A stretch of 6,816 nucleotides of DNA, taken from positions 1 to 6,816 of the forward strand of contig CALLUT010000083.1 of assembly GCA_938010495.1 (NCBI GenBank). The letters run 5' to 3'. This document shows, piece after piece, positions 1 to 6,082 of the stretch. How positions within the stretch are numbered: the stretch's first letter is position 1; each line of letters opens with the position of its first letter. Made by a program: the position numbers and the translations under genes. The notes under the pieces were generated by a model. That model was not told where the DNA came from and did no database searches. It was given only the letters and a program-made list of their open reading frames with translations. The stretch comes from Candidatus Absconditabacterales bacterium. GTDB taxonomy: Bacteria > Patescibacteria > JAEDAM01 > Absconditabacterales > Absconditicoccaceae.

Positions 1-139
1 GAGCAGATATGTGCTTATTTGATCTATTTACTATAAGTCTTGGAAGATCAGAAGTTACTTTCGTCACAGTGTTTGTTCTGTGTTTTCTTCTTAAGTAACG
101 TTTGTTCTTTGCAATTAATTGTTTAGCTAGTGAACGCAT
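1..139 (-). CDS. rplR: 50S ribosomal protein L18, N-terminal part (runs off the left edge)
   Basis: L18 binds 5S rRNA and, with L5, anchors it in the central protuberance of the 50S subunit. The first 46 residues are visible. They begin MRSLAKQLIA, followed by a very basic stretch (KNKRYLRRKHR) and then DLPRLIVNRSNKHISA, which matches the family's pRLvVfRSnkhIyAQ signature at the start of the conserved domain. The ATG at 139 lies 34 nt after the rplF stop and is the only sensible start. Position right after rplF is standard for the spc operon. This fragment has no in-frame TGA, CGA or CGG. No Shine-Dalgarno is visible; the gap contains ACCTACTAG, a loose relative of the TTTACT motif of other gaps. 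The C-terminal half is outside the window, so completeness cannot be judged. Confidence 0.9.
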   Translation of the reverse strand, partial: MRSLAKQLIAKNKRYLRRKHRTNTVTKVTSDLPRLIVNRSNKHISA

Positions 140-173
140 TGTAATCCAATAATAGAATATAAACTAGTAGGTA

Positions 174-719
174 TTATTTAGTAGCAGTCTTTCATGCTTT
201 CATTTTGATTTGTTCTCCGAAGTATCTTACTCATTTTCACTTATATGGTTCTGGTTTTCTATATGATCTAATCTTAGCAGCATGTTCTCAAACAAGTTGT
301 TTATCGATTGAAGTAAGTATAACCATATCATTACCCTTTGGGTCTTTATCAACTACAGCAGTAATAATAGGTGGTAATTCATGTTCAATAGGATGAGAAT
401 ATCATAGTCCCAACAATAATTTTTGTCCTTGAGTTTTAGCTGTATATCAAACACCAATTACTTGTAGTTTAATTTCATACCCATCAGTTACTCAAACAAC
501 CATATTGTTAATTAATGCTCTCATTAATCCCCAAAATGCTTTATATTGATTATCTTCAATTGATACATGAACTTCATTTTCTTTTTGAACAACAGTAACT
601 CATGGAGTTATTGATTGTGAAAGTTCTCCTTTTGGTCATTTTACAGCAACAATACCATCAGCGATAGTAACTGTAACACCTTCAGGGATAACAACTGGTA
701 GTTTTCCAATTCTAGACAT
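174..719 (-). CDS. rplF: 50S ribosomal protein L6
   Basis: L6 is a two-domain protein at the base of the L7/L12 stalk, next to the sarcin-ricin loop and the GTPase factor site. The 181-residue product begins MSRIGKLPVVIPEGV and carries the C-terminal signature RKPEPYKGKGVRY (about residues 154-166) followed by KAGKTATK, all typical, as is the length. Nine in-frame TGA codons must be read as glycine (residues 28, 40, 76, 91, 106, 144, 161, 163 and 176); those in VKGPKG, VGVGY, and both glycines of KGKGVRY are nearly invariant in the family. The one Trp (AFWG) is TGG. The stop is TAA. The gene follows rpsH by 29 nt, and TTTACT sits 20 nt before the start. Confidence 0.96.
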
Positions 720-739
720 GCTTTTTTAGCAAAATAATA

Positions 740-745
740 AGTAAA
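740..745 (-). promoter_or_regulatory. TTTACT motif before rplF
   Basis: The hexamer lies 20 nt upstream of the rplF ATG in the 29-nt gap after rpsH. No purine-rich ribosome site is present in that gap. Function is inferred only from recurrence in seven gaps. Confidence 0.35.
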
Positions 746-748
746 TTA

Positions 749-1153
749 TTAGTATATTTCTGCAATTAATTCTCATCAAATTTTCTTCTTTTTAGCTTCG
801 TGGCTAGCCATAAGTCATTGACTTGTTGAAATAATTCAAATCCCAACACCTCAAGCTACAGGCTTTAGTTCGTTCCAACTAACATACCATCTTCTAGAAG
901 GTTTAGAATAGAATTTAATCATTGGTACATCTTCGTTTAAGTTTCAAGTAGTATGAAGAACAATAGAAATCGTTTTTTTATTGTTATCTTCCTTAACTTC
1001 GTAAGATTTAATAAACTTAAATCTTTGTAGAAGATCTAGAACTTGTGCCTTAAACTTTGAGTGAACAACGTTTTCAACAGTGTGTCTTCTTGCCATGTAT
1101 GCGTTTTTTATTCTAATTAGCAAATCATGGATTGGAGCATTAACAAATGACAT
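749..1153 (-). CDS. rpsH: 30S ribosomal protein S8
   Basis: S8 is a primary 16S rRNA binder that organises the central domain of the 30S platform; in E. coli it also represses the spc operon by binding its mRNA. The 134-residue product has the normal length. The N-terminal domain contains APIHDLLIRIKNAYMARR, and the C-terminal rRNA-binding signature is VGIGIISTSQGLM (103-115), ending KKIGGELIAEIY. Six in-frame TGA codons fall on glycines, including two adjacent ones in IGGE. Two Trp residues (RWYVSW) are TGG. I chose ATG 1153 (MSFVNAPIHD); a TTG three codons upstream at 1162 is possible, but ATG gives the usual S8 start. The 56-nt gap after rpsN is the longest in the window, and I saw no obvious S8-binding mRNA fold in it. 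Confidence 0.95.
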
Positions 1154-1209
1154 TTGGTTCAATTGTAGTAATGGTAAAAGTAATTTCGTATTATGTATTT
1201 CTTAGATTC

Positions 1210-1470
1210 TTACCGTGAAGATTTTCTTAATCACATTATAATTCATTCTCTAGCATATCTTCTGAATGCTTGTCTACTAACTCAAAAGTCTCTCATATAT
1301 GATCTAACTTTTCAAGATGTTCAACATCTATTATAGAATTTAGTTGGTTGTCGTCCTTTTGGAGGTGTGTAATCTCTACCTTCTTCTTTCGCTTTCATCA
1401 TTTCTTCGTAAATTCTTTGTCTTTTTCTTGCCAACTTTTGTTGTTTTACAACGAGTGCTTTTCTAGCCAT
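1210..1470 (-). CDS. rpsN: 30S ribosomal protein S14, zinc-free type of intermediate length
   Basis: S14 sits in the head of the 30S subunit beside S3 and S19. The 86-residue product starts MARKALVVKQQKLARKR and carries the core NRCGTSGKVRSYMRDFGVSR (47-66), then GIIMGLRKSS plus a final codon. There is one Cys (C49), so the four-Cys zinc ribbon of the short (about 61 aa) S14 type is absent, yet the protein is shorter than the roughly 100-aa zinc-free type. Five TGA codons read as Gly. The last sense codon is CGG at 1213-1215, where the family ends in KaSW; I read it as Trp. A CGA at 1351-1353 (residue 40, KGxQPT) is at a variable site. The start at 1470 is chosen for the conserved MARK; the frame stays open to 1521, but that would overlap rplE. 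Confidence 0.93.
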
Positions 1471-1489
1471 TCTAATAGGAATGAAAAAT

Positions 1490-1499
1490 ATAAATAGGT
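1490..1499 (-). promoter_or_regulatory. ACCTATTTAT motif before rpsN
   Basis: This 10-mer lies 19 nt before the rpsN ATG, and an identical copy lies 19 nt before rpsQ. These two gaps are the ones with no TTTACT or ATTACT. Role unknown; translation initiation or mRNA processing are guesses. Confidence 0.35.
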
Positions 1500-1501
1500 A
1501 A

Positions 1502-2053
1502 TTAAGCTTGTTTCTTCGCAAATATAATTCCGAGTGATTCTAATAATGCTTTTGCATCTTCATCTGTATCTGCTGTAGTACCAAATGTAATTTGGATTCA
1601 ACTTTGAATTTTTATTTCTTCAGGATTGATTTCAGGGAATACTACAAGATCTTTTAATCAAAGATTGTAATTACCATGACCATCAAACTTTCTAGCACTT
1701 AGCCCTTCAAAATCTCTTACTCTAGGGAGAACATATCACACCAATCTTTCGATAAAGTCATATGCTTTTTTACCTCTTAGGGTTGTACGAATCATTACTG
1801 GCATATTTTCTCTTAACTTAAAGTTAGATACCGCCTTTTTAGAATAAATCATTTGAGGCGCTTGACCAGCAATAGTTGCAAGATTTTCTTCAAGATCAGA
1901 GAAGTCTTTTATCCCTTTTCTAGTAGCTAATGAACCGATACCCATAGCAACAACAACTTTAGTTAAAGTTGGTACTTGATGGATATTAGCTTTTCACAAA
2001 CTTTCCTTGAGGGCAGCTCTTTTCTTTTCTTTAAATTCTTTTTGCAGTGACAT
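1502..2053 (-). CDS. rplE: 50S ribosomal protein L5
   Basis: L5 binds 5S rRNA in the central protuberance and contacts the P-site tRNA and the S13 bridge. The 183-residue product has the usual length. Visible signatures are KVVVAMGIGSLATRKG near residue 33, the central QAPQMIYSKKAVSNFKLRE, RDFEGLSARKFDGHGNYNLG (113-132), and FPEINPEEIKIQSGIQITF with the C-terminal ALLESLG. Four TGA codons read as Gly, at SLGK, LVGY, NLGL and QSGI; the glycine of NYnLG is conserved in the family. I chose ATG 2053 because the conserved N-terminus needs it; the internal ATG at 1945 would cut off the first 36 residues. The gene is 36 nt after rplX. TTTACT ends 11 nt before the start. Confidence 0.96.
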
Positions 2054-2064
2054 TATAGTAGTCT

Positions 2065-2070
2065 AGTAAA
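2065..2070 (-). promoter_or_regulatory. TTTACT motif before rplE
   Basis: The motif ends 11 nt before the rplE ATG, closer than the 17-21 nt seen for most copies. It is followed by a pyrimidine/A stretch (AGACTACTATA) running directly into the start codon. Confidence 0.35.
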
Positions 2071-2089
2071 TCAATAAACAAAGTAGTGG

Positions 2090-2380
2090 TTATTTTACAA
2101 CAGCTCAGCTTTTCTTGTAGAATCTTTCTTTCTTTCATTTTTTATCTTCTCTAATTCAAACTCTAGATGGAGCAGAAGATTTTTCATCCCATAGTGCAAT
2201 ATTTGAACAATGGATTGGCCCTTCTTTCTCTTTAAATCATTCACCTTTTACTGCTTTCTTTTGAATATTTACTCATTTAAGAATAATCCATTCTCCAGTG
2301 ATAGTAGTAACAGTAGATTTAGCACCTTTGTGTTTCCCTGCGATCACAATTACTGAGTCACCAGTTTGTATCTTTTTCAT
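2090..2380 (-). CDS. rplX: 50S ribosomal protein L24
   Basis: L24 is an assembly initiator of the 50S subunit that binds the 5' domain of 23S rRNA near the exit tunnel. The 96-residue product begins with a KOW motif, GDSVIVIAGKHKGAKSTV (7-24), followed by NIQKKAVKGEG, then PIHCSNIALWD, matching the family's PihvSNVml, and a basic C-terminus ending KKSGAVVK. The length is close to the bacterial norm of about 100. Five TGA codons read as Gly (LKGV, GEGF, RVGI, KKGK, KSGA), and both Trp are TGG. It lies 43 nt after rplN; that gap holds both a CTATTTAT (22 nt before the start) and a TTTACT (9 nt before). Confidence 0.94.
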
Positions 2381-2389
2381 TGTAGTATT

Positions 2390-2395
2390 AGTAAA
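2390..2395 (-). promoter_or_regulatory. TTTACT motif before rplX
   Basis: The motif lies 9 nt before the rplX ATG. The same gap also has CTATTTAT at 2403-2410, 22 nt before the ATG, so this gap combines both recurrent elements. Confidence 0.35.
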
Positions 2396-2408
2396 CCAAA
2401 TAATAAAT

Positions 2409-2422
2409 AGTGTTGAGTGTTG
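2409..2422 (-). repeat. Two tandem copies of CAACACT after the rplN stop
   Basis: Directly after the rplN TAA the transcript reads TCAACACTCAACACT, a perfect head-to-tail duplication of 7 nt (2409-2415 and 2416-2422). It is probably a small slippage duplication in the 43-nt gap. No function is evident. Confidence 0.5.
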
Positions 2423-2423
2423 A

Positions 2424-2792
2424 TTAGATAATTTCTTCGGCCATTGTAGCCAATGATCTAAATCATTTTGCTCTTAATTCTCTAGCTACAGGTCAGAATA
2501 TTCTTTTTCATAGCGGAGCTCAAGATTTATCAATAAGAGCAATAGCATTATCTTCGAAACGAAGGTATGTACCATCTTCTCTTCTAATTTCTTTCTTAAC
2601 TCTCACTACAACTCATCGTTGTACAGATCATTTATCGATTTGTCCAGTTGGAGATGATGTCTTAATAGCGACAACAACTTTATCACCAACAGTAGCGAAC
2701 CTAGTTCTTGATCATTTCAGCACTCTAATAACTTTCGCTGTTTTAGCTCATGAATTATCTGCTACTATAACTTTAGACTCTTGTTGTATCAT
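2424..2792 (-). CDS. rplN: 50S ribosomal protein L14
   Basis: L14 lies on the 50S interface, forms bridges to 16S rRNA and contacts L19. The 122-residue product has the exact bacterial length. Signatures in order are [55 protein letters not shown] and [15 protein letters not shown]. Eight TGA codons read as Gly; those in DNSGA, RIFGP and PLGKR are family glycines. An in-frame CGA at 2616-2618 (residue 59, VQxGVVVR) aligns with a position usually Lys or Arg, so here arginine would fit better than tryptophan. One AGG (RTRFATVG) fits arginine. This is the first gene of the spc part, 36 nt after rpsQ. Its gap has TTTACT 21 nt upstream and a C5 tract, unusual for this AT-rich sequence. Confidence 0.96.
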
Positions 2793-2813
2793 TGTTCTTT
2801 TGGGGGAACGTAA

Positions 2814-2819
2814 AGTAAA
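2814..2819 (-). promoter_or_regulatory. TTTACT motif before rplN
   Basis: The motif lies 21 nt before the rplN ATG, at the junction of the S10-type and spc-type gene blocks. A second near copy (TTTACG) follows immediately, and then a C5 tract. Confidence 0.35.
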
Positions 2820-2828
2820 TTAATTATA

Positions 2829-3098
2829 TTATTCAACTGTTTGAGTAGAAACTATTTCAATTAAGTTCCATCTCTTAAGCTTACTCATAGGTCTCATTTC
2901 TCTTATTTTTACAGTATCACCTTCTTTAGCTGCATTTTCAGAATCATGAGCGTAGTATTTCTTCTTTACAGTATATCTTTTTCTATAAAGAGGATGAGTT
3001 TTAACTCTTTCTACTTGAACAACAATTGTTTTGTCGTTCTTGTTGCTTACCACTAGTCCGATAAGTTCTTTAATATTTTTGTCTCAAATTACTACCAT
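2829..3098 (-). CDS. rpsQ: 30S ribosomal protein S17
   Basis: S17 is a small OB-fold protein that binds helix 11 of 16S rRNA early in 30S assembly. The 89-residue product contains [38 protein letters not shown], then [20 protein letters not shown] (51-70) and [12 protein letters not shown], all diagnostic. The single in-frame TGA is at residue 5 (MVVIGD). Trp in KRWNL is TGG. I chose ATG 3098; a GTG at 3053 opens a shorter frame only because the TGA upstream is a stop in the standard code, and it would remove the first beta strand. The stop is TAA. The gap to rpmC (34 nt) lacks TTTACT but holds ACCTATTTAT 19 nt before the start, identical to the rpsN gap. Confidence 0.95.
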
Positions 3099-3117
3099 TG
3101 TATTAGGATAGATATAG

Positions 3118-3127
3118 ATAAATAGGT
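3118..3127 (-). promoter_or_regulatory. ACCTATTTAT motif before rpsQ
   Basis: Identical in sequence and in distance to the start codon (19 nt) to the element before rpsN. The following bases are also alike (a pyrimidine-rich stretch, then CCTAnTA and the ATG), suggesting common function or common descent of the leader. Confidence 0.35.
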
Positions 3128-3132
3128 TGTGT

Positions 3133-3327
3133 TTATGCTTTCTTAGTAATTGCACCACTTACTCTAGCAATATTTCTTCTTGCTACTTTAATAAGATGCG
3201 TTTGATTTAACGATCTAAGAGAATTTTTAAGTTTAAGATCATAAAGTTCTTTTCTTAACTTATTTCTCAGAGCAACAAGCTCCTTAATAGATTTTCCTAG
3301 AAGGTCTTTCATAGATAATTTTGCCAT
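3133..3327 (-). CDS. rpmC: 50S ribosomal protein L29
   Basis: L29 sits at the peptide exit tunnel next to L23 and forms part of the docking site for nascent-chain factors. The 64-residue product is a typical two-helix L29: MAKLSMKDLLGKSIKELVAL, LRKELYDLKLKNSLRSLNQT and the C-terminal VARRNIARVSGAITKK, matching the family's RR.IARi.T end. It is the only complete gene here with no in-frame TGA, CGA or CGG, and so reads intact in any code. The start ATG 3327 is the first in frame after the rplP stop (35-nt gap), with an ATTACT 16 nt upstream. The stop is TAA. Identification rests on the motif pattern plus its place between rplP and rpsQ. Confidence 0.94.
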   Translation of the reverse strand: MAKLSMKDLLGKSIKELVALRNKLRKELYDLKLKNSLRSLNQTHLIKVARRNIARVSGAITKKA

Positions 3328-3362
3328 TGTGTAGTGATTTACAAGTAATATAAACTGTAGTC

Positions 3363-3785
3363 TTATTTTATTTCTCCTCTTTCAACAAGTGTAACTTTGA
3401 GTGGTAATTTATCAGCTGCTTTTTTGAAAACTTGTTCTGCAGTAGCTCTATCAACTCAACTTATTTCAAAAATAATTTTACCAGGTTTAATTCTAACTCT
3501 ATATGTATCAACATCTCATTTCCCCTTACCCATTGGCATTTCTAATCATAACTTAGTGTATGGTAGATCAGGAAACACTCTAAACCGAATTTTTCACACT
3601 TTTCTAGTAACCCTTACGATCACTTTTCTAGCCGCTTCTAATTGTCTATTTGTAAGGTATCAACCTGTTACAGCTTTCATACCATAGTCTCCGAATGCAA
3701 CACGATTTCCTCTCATAGCTTTCCCTTTGAGTCTTCCTCTGAATTGCTTTCTAAATTTCCATCTATTTGGTGATAGTAGTGCCAT
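3363..3785 (-). CDS. rplP: 50S ribosomal protein L16
   Basis: L16 helps form the A-site side of the peptidyl transferase region and is needed for late 50S maturation. The 140-residue product has normal length and clear motifs: [40 protein letters not shown], then [31 protein letters not shown] and [10 protein letters not shown]. Five TGA codons read as Gly. The codon at 3585-3587 (residue 67) is CGG, exactly where the family has Trp (GKiWIRiFP), so I read KIWFRVFP. Trp8-region TGG (NRWKF) shows that ordinary Trp codons are also used. The near-universal Arg before MGKGKG (Arg81 in E. coli) is proline here (CCA, residue 84). It is 44 nt after rpsC, with TTTACT 19 nt before the start. Confidence 0.96.
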
Positions 3786-3804
3786 TACACTGTAGTTAGT
3801 AAGT

Positions 3805-3810
3805 AGTAAA
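3805..3810 (-). promoter_or_regulatory. TTTACT motif before rplP
   Basis: The motif lies 19 nt before the rplP ATG and is followed by further TTACTA and ACTACA runs, so the leader has three overlapping variants of the same word. Confidence 0.35.
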
Positions 3811-3829
3811 TAATATGCATTTATATATG

Positions 3830-4495
3830 TTAGATTTTATCCATAGCAGCTTTTTGTTTTGTGATTTGAGCATTTTCTGATTTACAGATCCAAACTTTGA
3901 TTCCTAAGATTCAGTATTTAGTTTGTGCTGTAGTATAATGATAATCTACATCAGCTCTCAGTGTTTGTAGTGGGATTCTTCCTTCAGAGAAGAATTCACT
4001 TCTAGACATATCTGCTCAACCAAGTCTTCAACCAATTTGGAATTTAACACCAATAGCACCCTTTTCCATAACTTTTTGAAGAACTCCTTTAGCAACTCTT
4101 CTGTATGAGATTCTTCCTTCTAATTGAAGACAAGCAAACTCAGCCATAATTTTTGCTGATAGTTCAGGAACTTTTACTTCCTTAACTGTTACTTTGAATT
4201 GCTTTCAAGTCAACTTAGCAATTTTCTTTTCGAACTCTGCAAGTTTTACTCAGTCTTTACCGATAATACTTGCTGGCTTAGCAGTGAATAATAATATTTC
4301 ACCATCAACTTTAGTTTTTCTAATAACAACTTTTGCAATAGCGCTTCTGAAATAGAATTTTTCGATAAGTTCTCTTATCTTAATATCTTCTACAAAGAAG
4401 TTCGCTCATGCTTGTTGAGAAGTCACAAACCATTCACATGGTCGTTTTTGTGTAATTCCAACTCTAAATCCTCTTGGGTCTACCTTTTGTCACAT
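3830..4495 (-). CDS. rpsC: 30S ribosomal protein S3
   Basis: S3 lies at the mRNA entry channel of the 30S head and takes part in mRNA unwinding with S4 and S5. The 221-residue product has an N-terminal [14 protein letters not shown], a KH domain with the loop GKDG (79-82) in [13 protein letters not shown], and the C-terminal domain [18 protein letters not shown] (156-173), [11 protein letters not shown] and [11 protein letters not shown]. Seven TGA codons read as Gly, including codon 2, the last glycine of the KH GxxG loop, and two in GGRLGG. A CGA at 4442-4444 (residue 18) aligns with the conserved Trp of the family's GI.kpWnS.Wf, so I read QKWPCEWF; the following TGG gives the second Trp. 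Only 1 nt separates it from the rplV stop, suggesting coupled translation. Confidence 0.97.
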
Positions 4496-4496
4496 A

Positions 4497-4844
4497 CTAG
4501 CTAGCAGTTACAGTATCTAAAACAACTCTTACATATGATCTATGTTTAATATATCCATGCATTCTTGATCTTCAAACAGCTCTTACTCTCTTGATTTTTG
4601 GTCATCTACCAACATCAACTGTTTTTACGATAAGATTTTCTTTCTTAATATTAAGATTATGTTCTGCATTAGATGAAGCAGCCTTAACCAGTTTCCATAA
4701 AACCTTAGCGGCTTTTTTTGGAAGGAATTGAAGATATACTAATACTTCATCCACCGGTTTTCATTGAATCATCTTTGCAACAACAGCAACCTTCTTTTCA
4801 GAAAGAGTAGCGTATTTAAGTGTAGCAGTTAAACTTTTGTTCAT
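4497..4844 (-). CDS. rplV: 50S ribosomal protein L22
   Basis: L22 binds all 23S rRNA domains, and its long beta hairpin lines the exit tunnel near L4. The 115-residue product contains YATLSEKKVAVVAKMIQGKP, FLPKKAAKVLWKLVKAASSN and NAEHNLNI, then the hairpin region VGRGPKIKRVRAVGRSRMHG (78-97) and IKHRSYVRVVLD, in the family order and at the usual length. Three TGA codons read as Gly (IQGK, GRGP, AVGR), the last within the hairpin's conserved RA.GR. Trp is TGG. It ends with TAG, the only TAG stop among the 15 visible stops. The start ATG 4844 is 43 nt after rpsS; no Shine-Dalgarno is visible, but CTATTTACA is present 18 nt upstream. Confidence 0.95.
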
Positions 4845-4887
4845 AAGAGTAAGCTATAATTGTGTAAATAGTTTCAAGGTATATACT

Positions 4888-5145
4888 TTAGAATGGATGC
4901 CCTCTAAATGTTCTTGTAGGGGCAAACTCACCCAATCTATGTCCGATCATTTCTTCATTAATATATACACTTACGAATTGTCTTCAATTGTGTACAGCGA
5001 AGGTAAATCATACCATATCAGGGATTACTTGAGATGCTCTATCCCATACTCTAATAATTTTCTTTTCACCTGAGTCATTCATCTTAGCAATTTTTTTTAG
5101 AATTTTAGGGTGTACTCGAAATCATTTCTTTAGTGAACGTGCCAT
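4888..5145 (-). CDS. rpsS: 30S ribosomal protein S19
   Basis: S19 is in the 30S head, pairs with S13, and contacts the A-site region and a 50S bridge. The 85-residue product shows [56 protein letters not shown] and RGHPF, a textbook S19 of slightly short C-terminus. Three TGA codons read as Gly at KKGF, MVGF and HNGR, each a family glycine. The CGA at 5116-5118 (residue 10) follows KKGF; the family has KKGPFv or KKGPyv there, so an aromatic residue (Trp) fits better than Arg, although alignment can slip by one in this loop. Trp35-region VWDR is TGG. The gene is 33 nt after rplB, with TTTACT 17 nt before the start. Confidence 0.96.
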
Positions 5146-5162
5146 TACGGGTTATACAATGT

Positions 5163-5168
5163 AGTAAA
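5163..5168 (-). promoter_or_regulatory. TTTACT motif before rpsS
   Basis: The motif lies 17 nt before the rpsS ATG, in the context CACTATTTTACTACA, which merges it with the CTATTT word seen in the rpsN, rpsQ and rplX gaps. Confidence 0.35.
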
Positions 5169-5178
5169 ATAGTGATTT

Positions 5179-6033
5179 TTAAGATTTGAATCTAGACTTT
5201 CTTCTTGTTACAATGAATCTATCTGACCATTTCTTCTTTCTTCTTGTTTTCTTTCCTGGAGGAACCGGTACTCATTTGTATGACTTAGGATATTTCAAAG
5301 CAATATCTGTACCTCATTCTCATCAACCGTGTGGATGATCTACCGGATTCATAGCCTTACCACGAACCGAAGGTCTACGACCTAACCATCTACTTCTTCA
5401 TGCTTTTCAAATCTTCATATTCTTATGTTCTTCATTACCAATAACTCAGATAGTAGCCCAACATTTTTCGTTAAACATTCTAACTTCACCAGATGGTAAT
5501 TTAATATATACTAAGTTCTTTTCTTCATCTCTTCAAGTGATTGTAGCAGATTGACCAGCAGTTCTAATAATTTTCCCTTTTGTTTCTGGAGTATATTCTA
5601 ATGTATATACAGTAAATCAATCAGGAATATCTTTTAGTCTTTTTCTACATCATGGTTTCAATGGAGCATCATCTCAACACATAACTGTGTCTCAAACTGC
5701 CGCACCCTTCCATGCAAGATTATATCTTCTTTCTCAGTCTGCATAACATACCAACACAATTCTACATGTTCTATATGGATCATATTCGATTGTTTCTACG
5801 CGAGCAGGTATATTTGCTTTATCGTATCATCTAAAATCAATAATTCTATAGAGTCTTTTGTGTCCTCATCATCTATGTCTCGTTGTAATTCTTCATCTAT
5901 TGTTTCTTCAAGCAGTAGAACCAATAAATGTCGTCAGAGCCTTGTGAGGTTTTGTAGCAGTTAGACCTGAAAAGTCATATCCTGTCATAAAACGTCTTGA
6001 TGGGGTATATGGTCTATACGATTTCGTAGCCAT
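5179..6033 (-). CDS. rplB: 50S ribosomal protein L2
   Basis: L2 is a core 50S protein required for subunit joining and peptidyl transferase activity. The 284-residue product is close to the usual 275. It has GRNNRGRITTRHRGGGHKRLY (42-62, part of the RNA-binding N-terminus), IEYDPYRT, an SH3-like middle, and [24 protein letters not shown] (218-241), ending [11 protein letters not shown] and SDRFIV. It carries 18 in-frame TGA codons, the most in the window, and gives the clearest decoding: HPHGGGEGG is encoded with TGA TGA at its second and third glycines and another TGA after Glu, where no other amino acid is tolerated in the family. Four Trp are TGG. There is no CGA or CGG. TTTACT lies 20 nt before ATG 6033, within a 49-nt gap after rplW. 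Confidence 0.98.
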
Positions 6034-6053
6034 TGTAAGTCTTTAGGAACGTG

Positions 6054-6059
6054 AGTAAA
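6054..6059 (-). promoter_or_regulatory. TTTACT motif before rplB
   Basis: The motif lies 20 nt before the rplB ATG in a 49-nt gap. The bases nearest the ATG (AAAGACTTACA) include no GGAG or AGGA word. Confidence 0.35.
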
Positions 6060-6082
6060 ATAATTTATTCTATTTTTTAGTA

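Noticed and set aside
205..396. Plus-strand open frame antisense to rplF
   Set aside because: It lies wholly inside a well conserved minus-strand gene, has no recognisable domain, and the plus strand shows no supporting start context.
1154..1162. TTG start for rpsH three codons upstream
   Set aside because: The ATG at 1153 gives the usual S8 N-terminus and every other gene here starts with ATG; TTG cannot be excluded.
1471..1521. Longer rpsN start inside the end of rplE
   Set aside because: It would add a hydrophobic 17-residue tail not known in S14; MARK at 1470 matches the family start.
2794..2809. Small hairpin (GTTC...GAAC with CCCCAAAA loop) just before rplN
   Set aside because: A 4-bp stem is too weak to call a regulator or terminator; the C5 tract is noted but has no recognised role.
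3397..3687. Plus-strand open frame of 96 codons antisense to rplP
   Set aside because: It is a shadow of the L16 gene; its hydrophobic look comes from reverse-complemented basic codons.
4837..5073. Plus-strand open frame antisense to rpsS
   Set aside because: Fully explained by S19 on the other strand plus part of the gap; no family resemblance.
5179..6033. Mycoplasma-type code (TGA=Trp, table 4)
   Set aside because: TGA falls on the glycines of HPHGGGEGG and RHRGGGHKR in L2, while true Trp positions use TGG, CGG or CGA.
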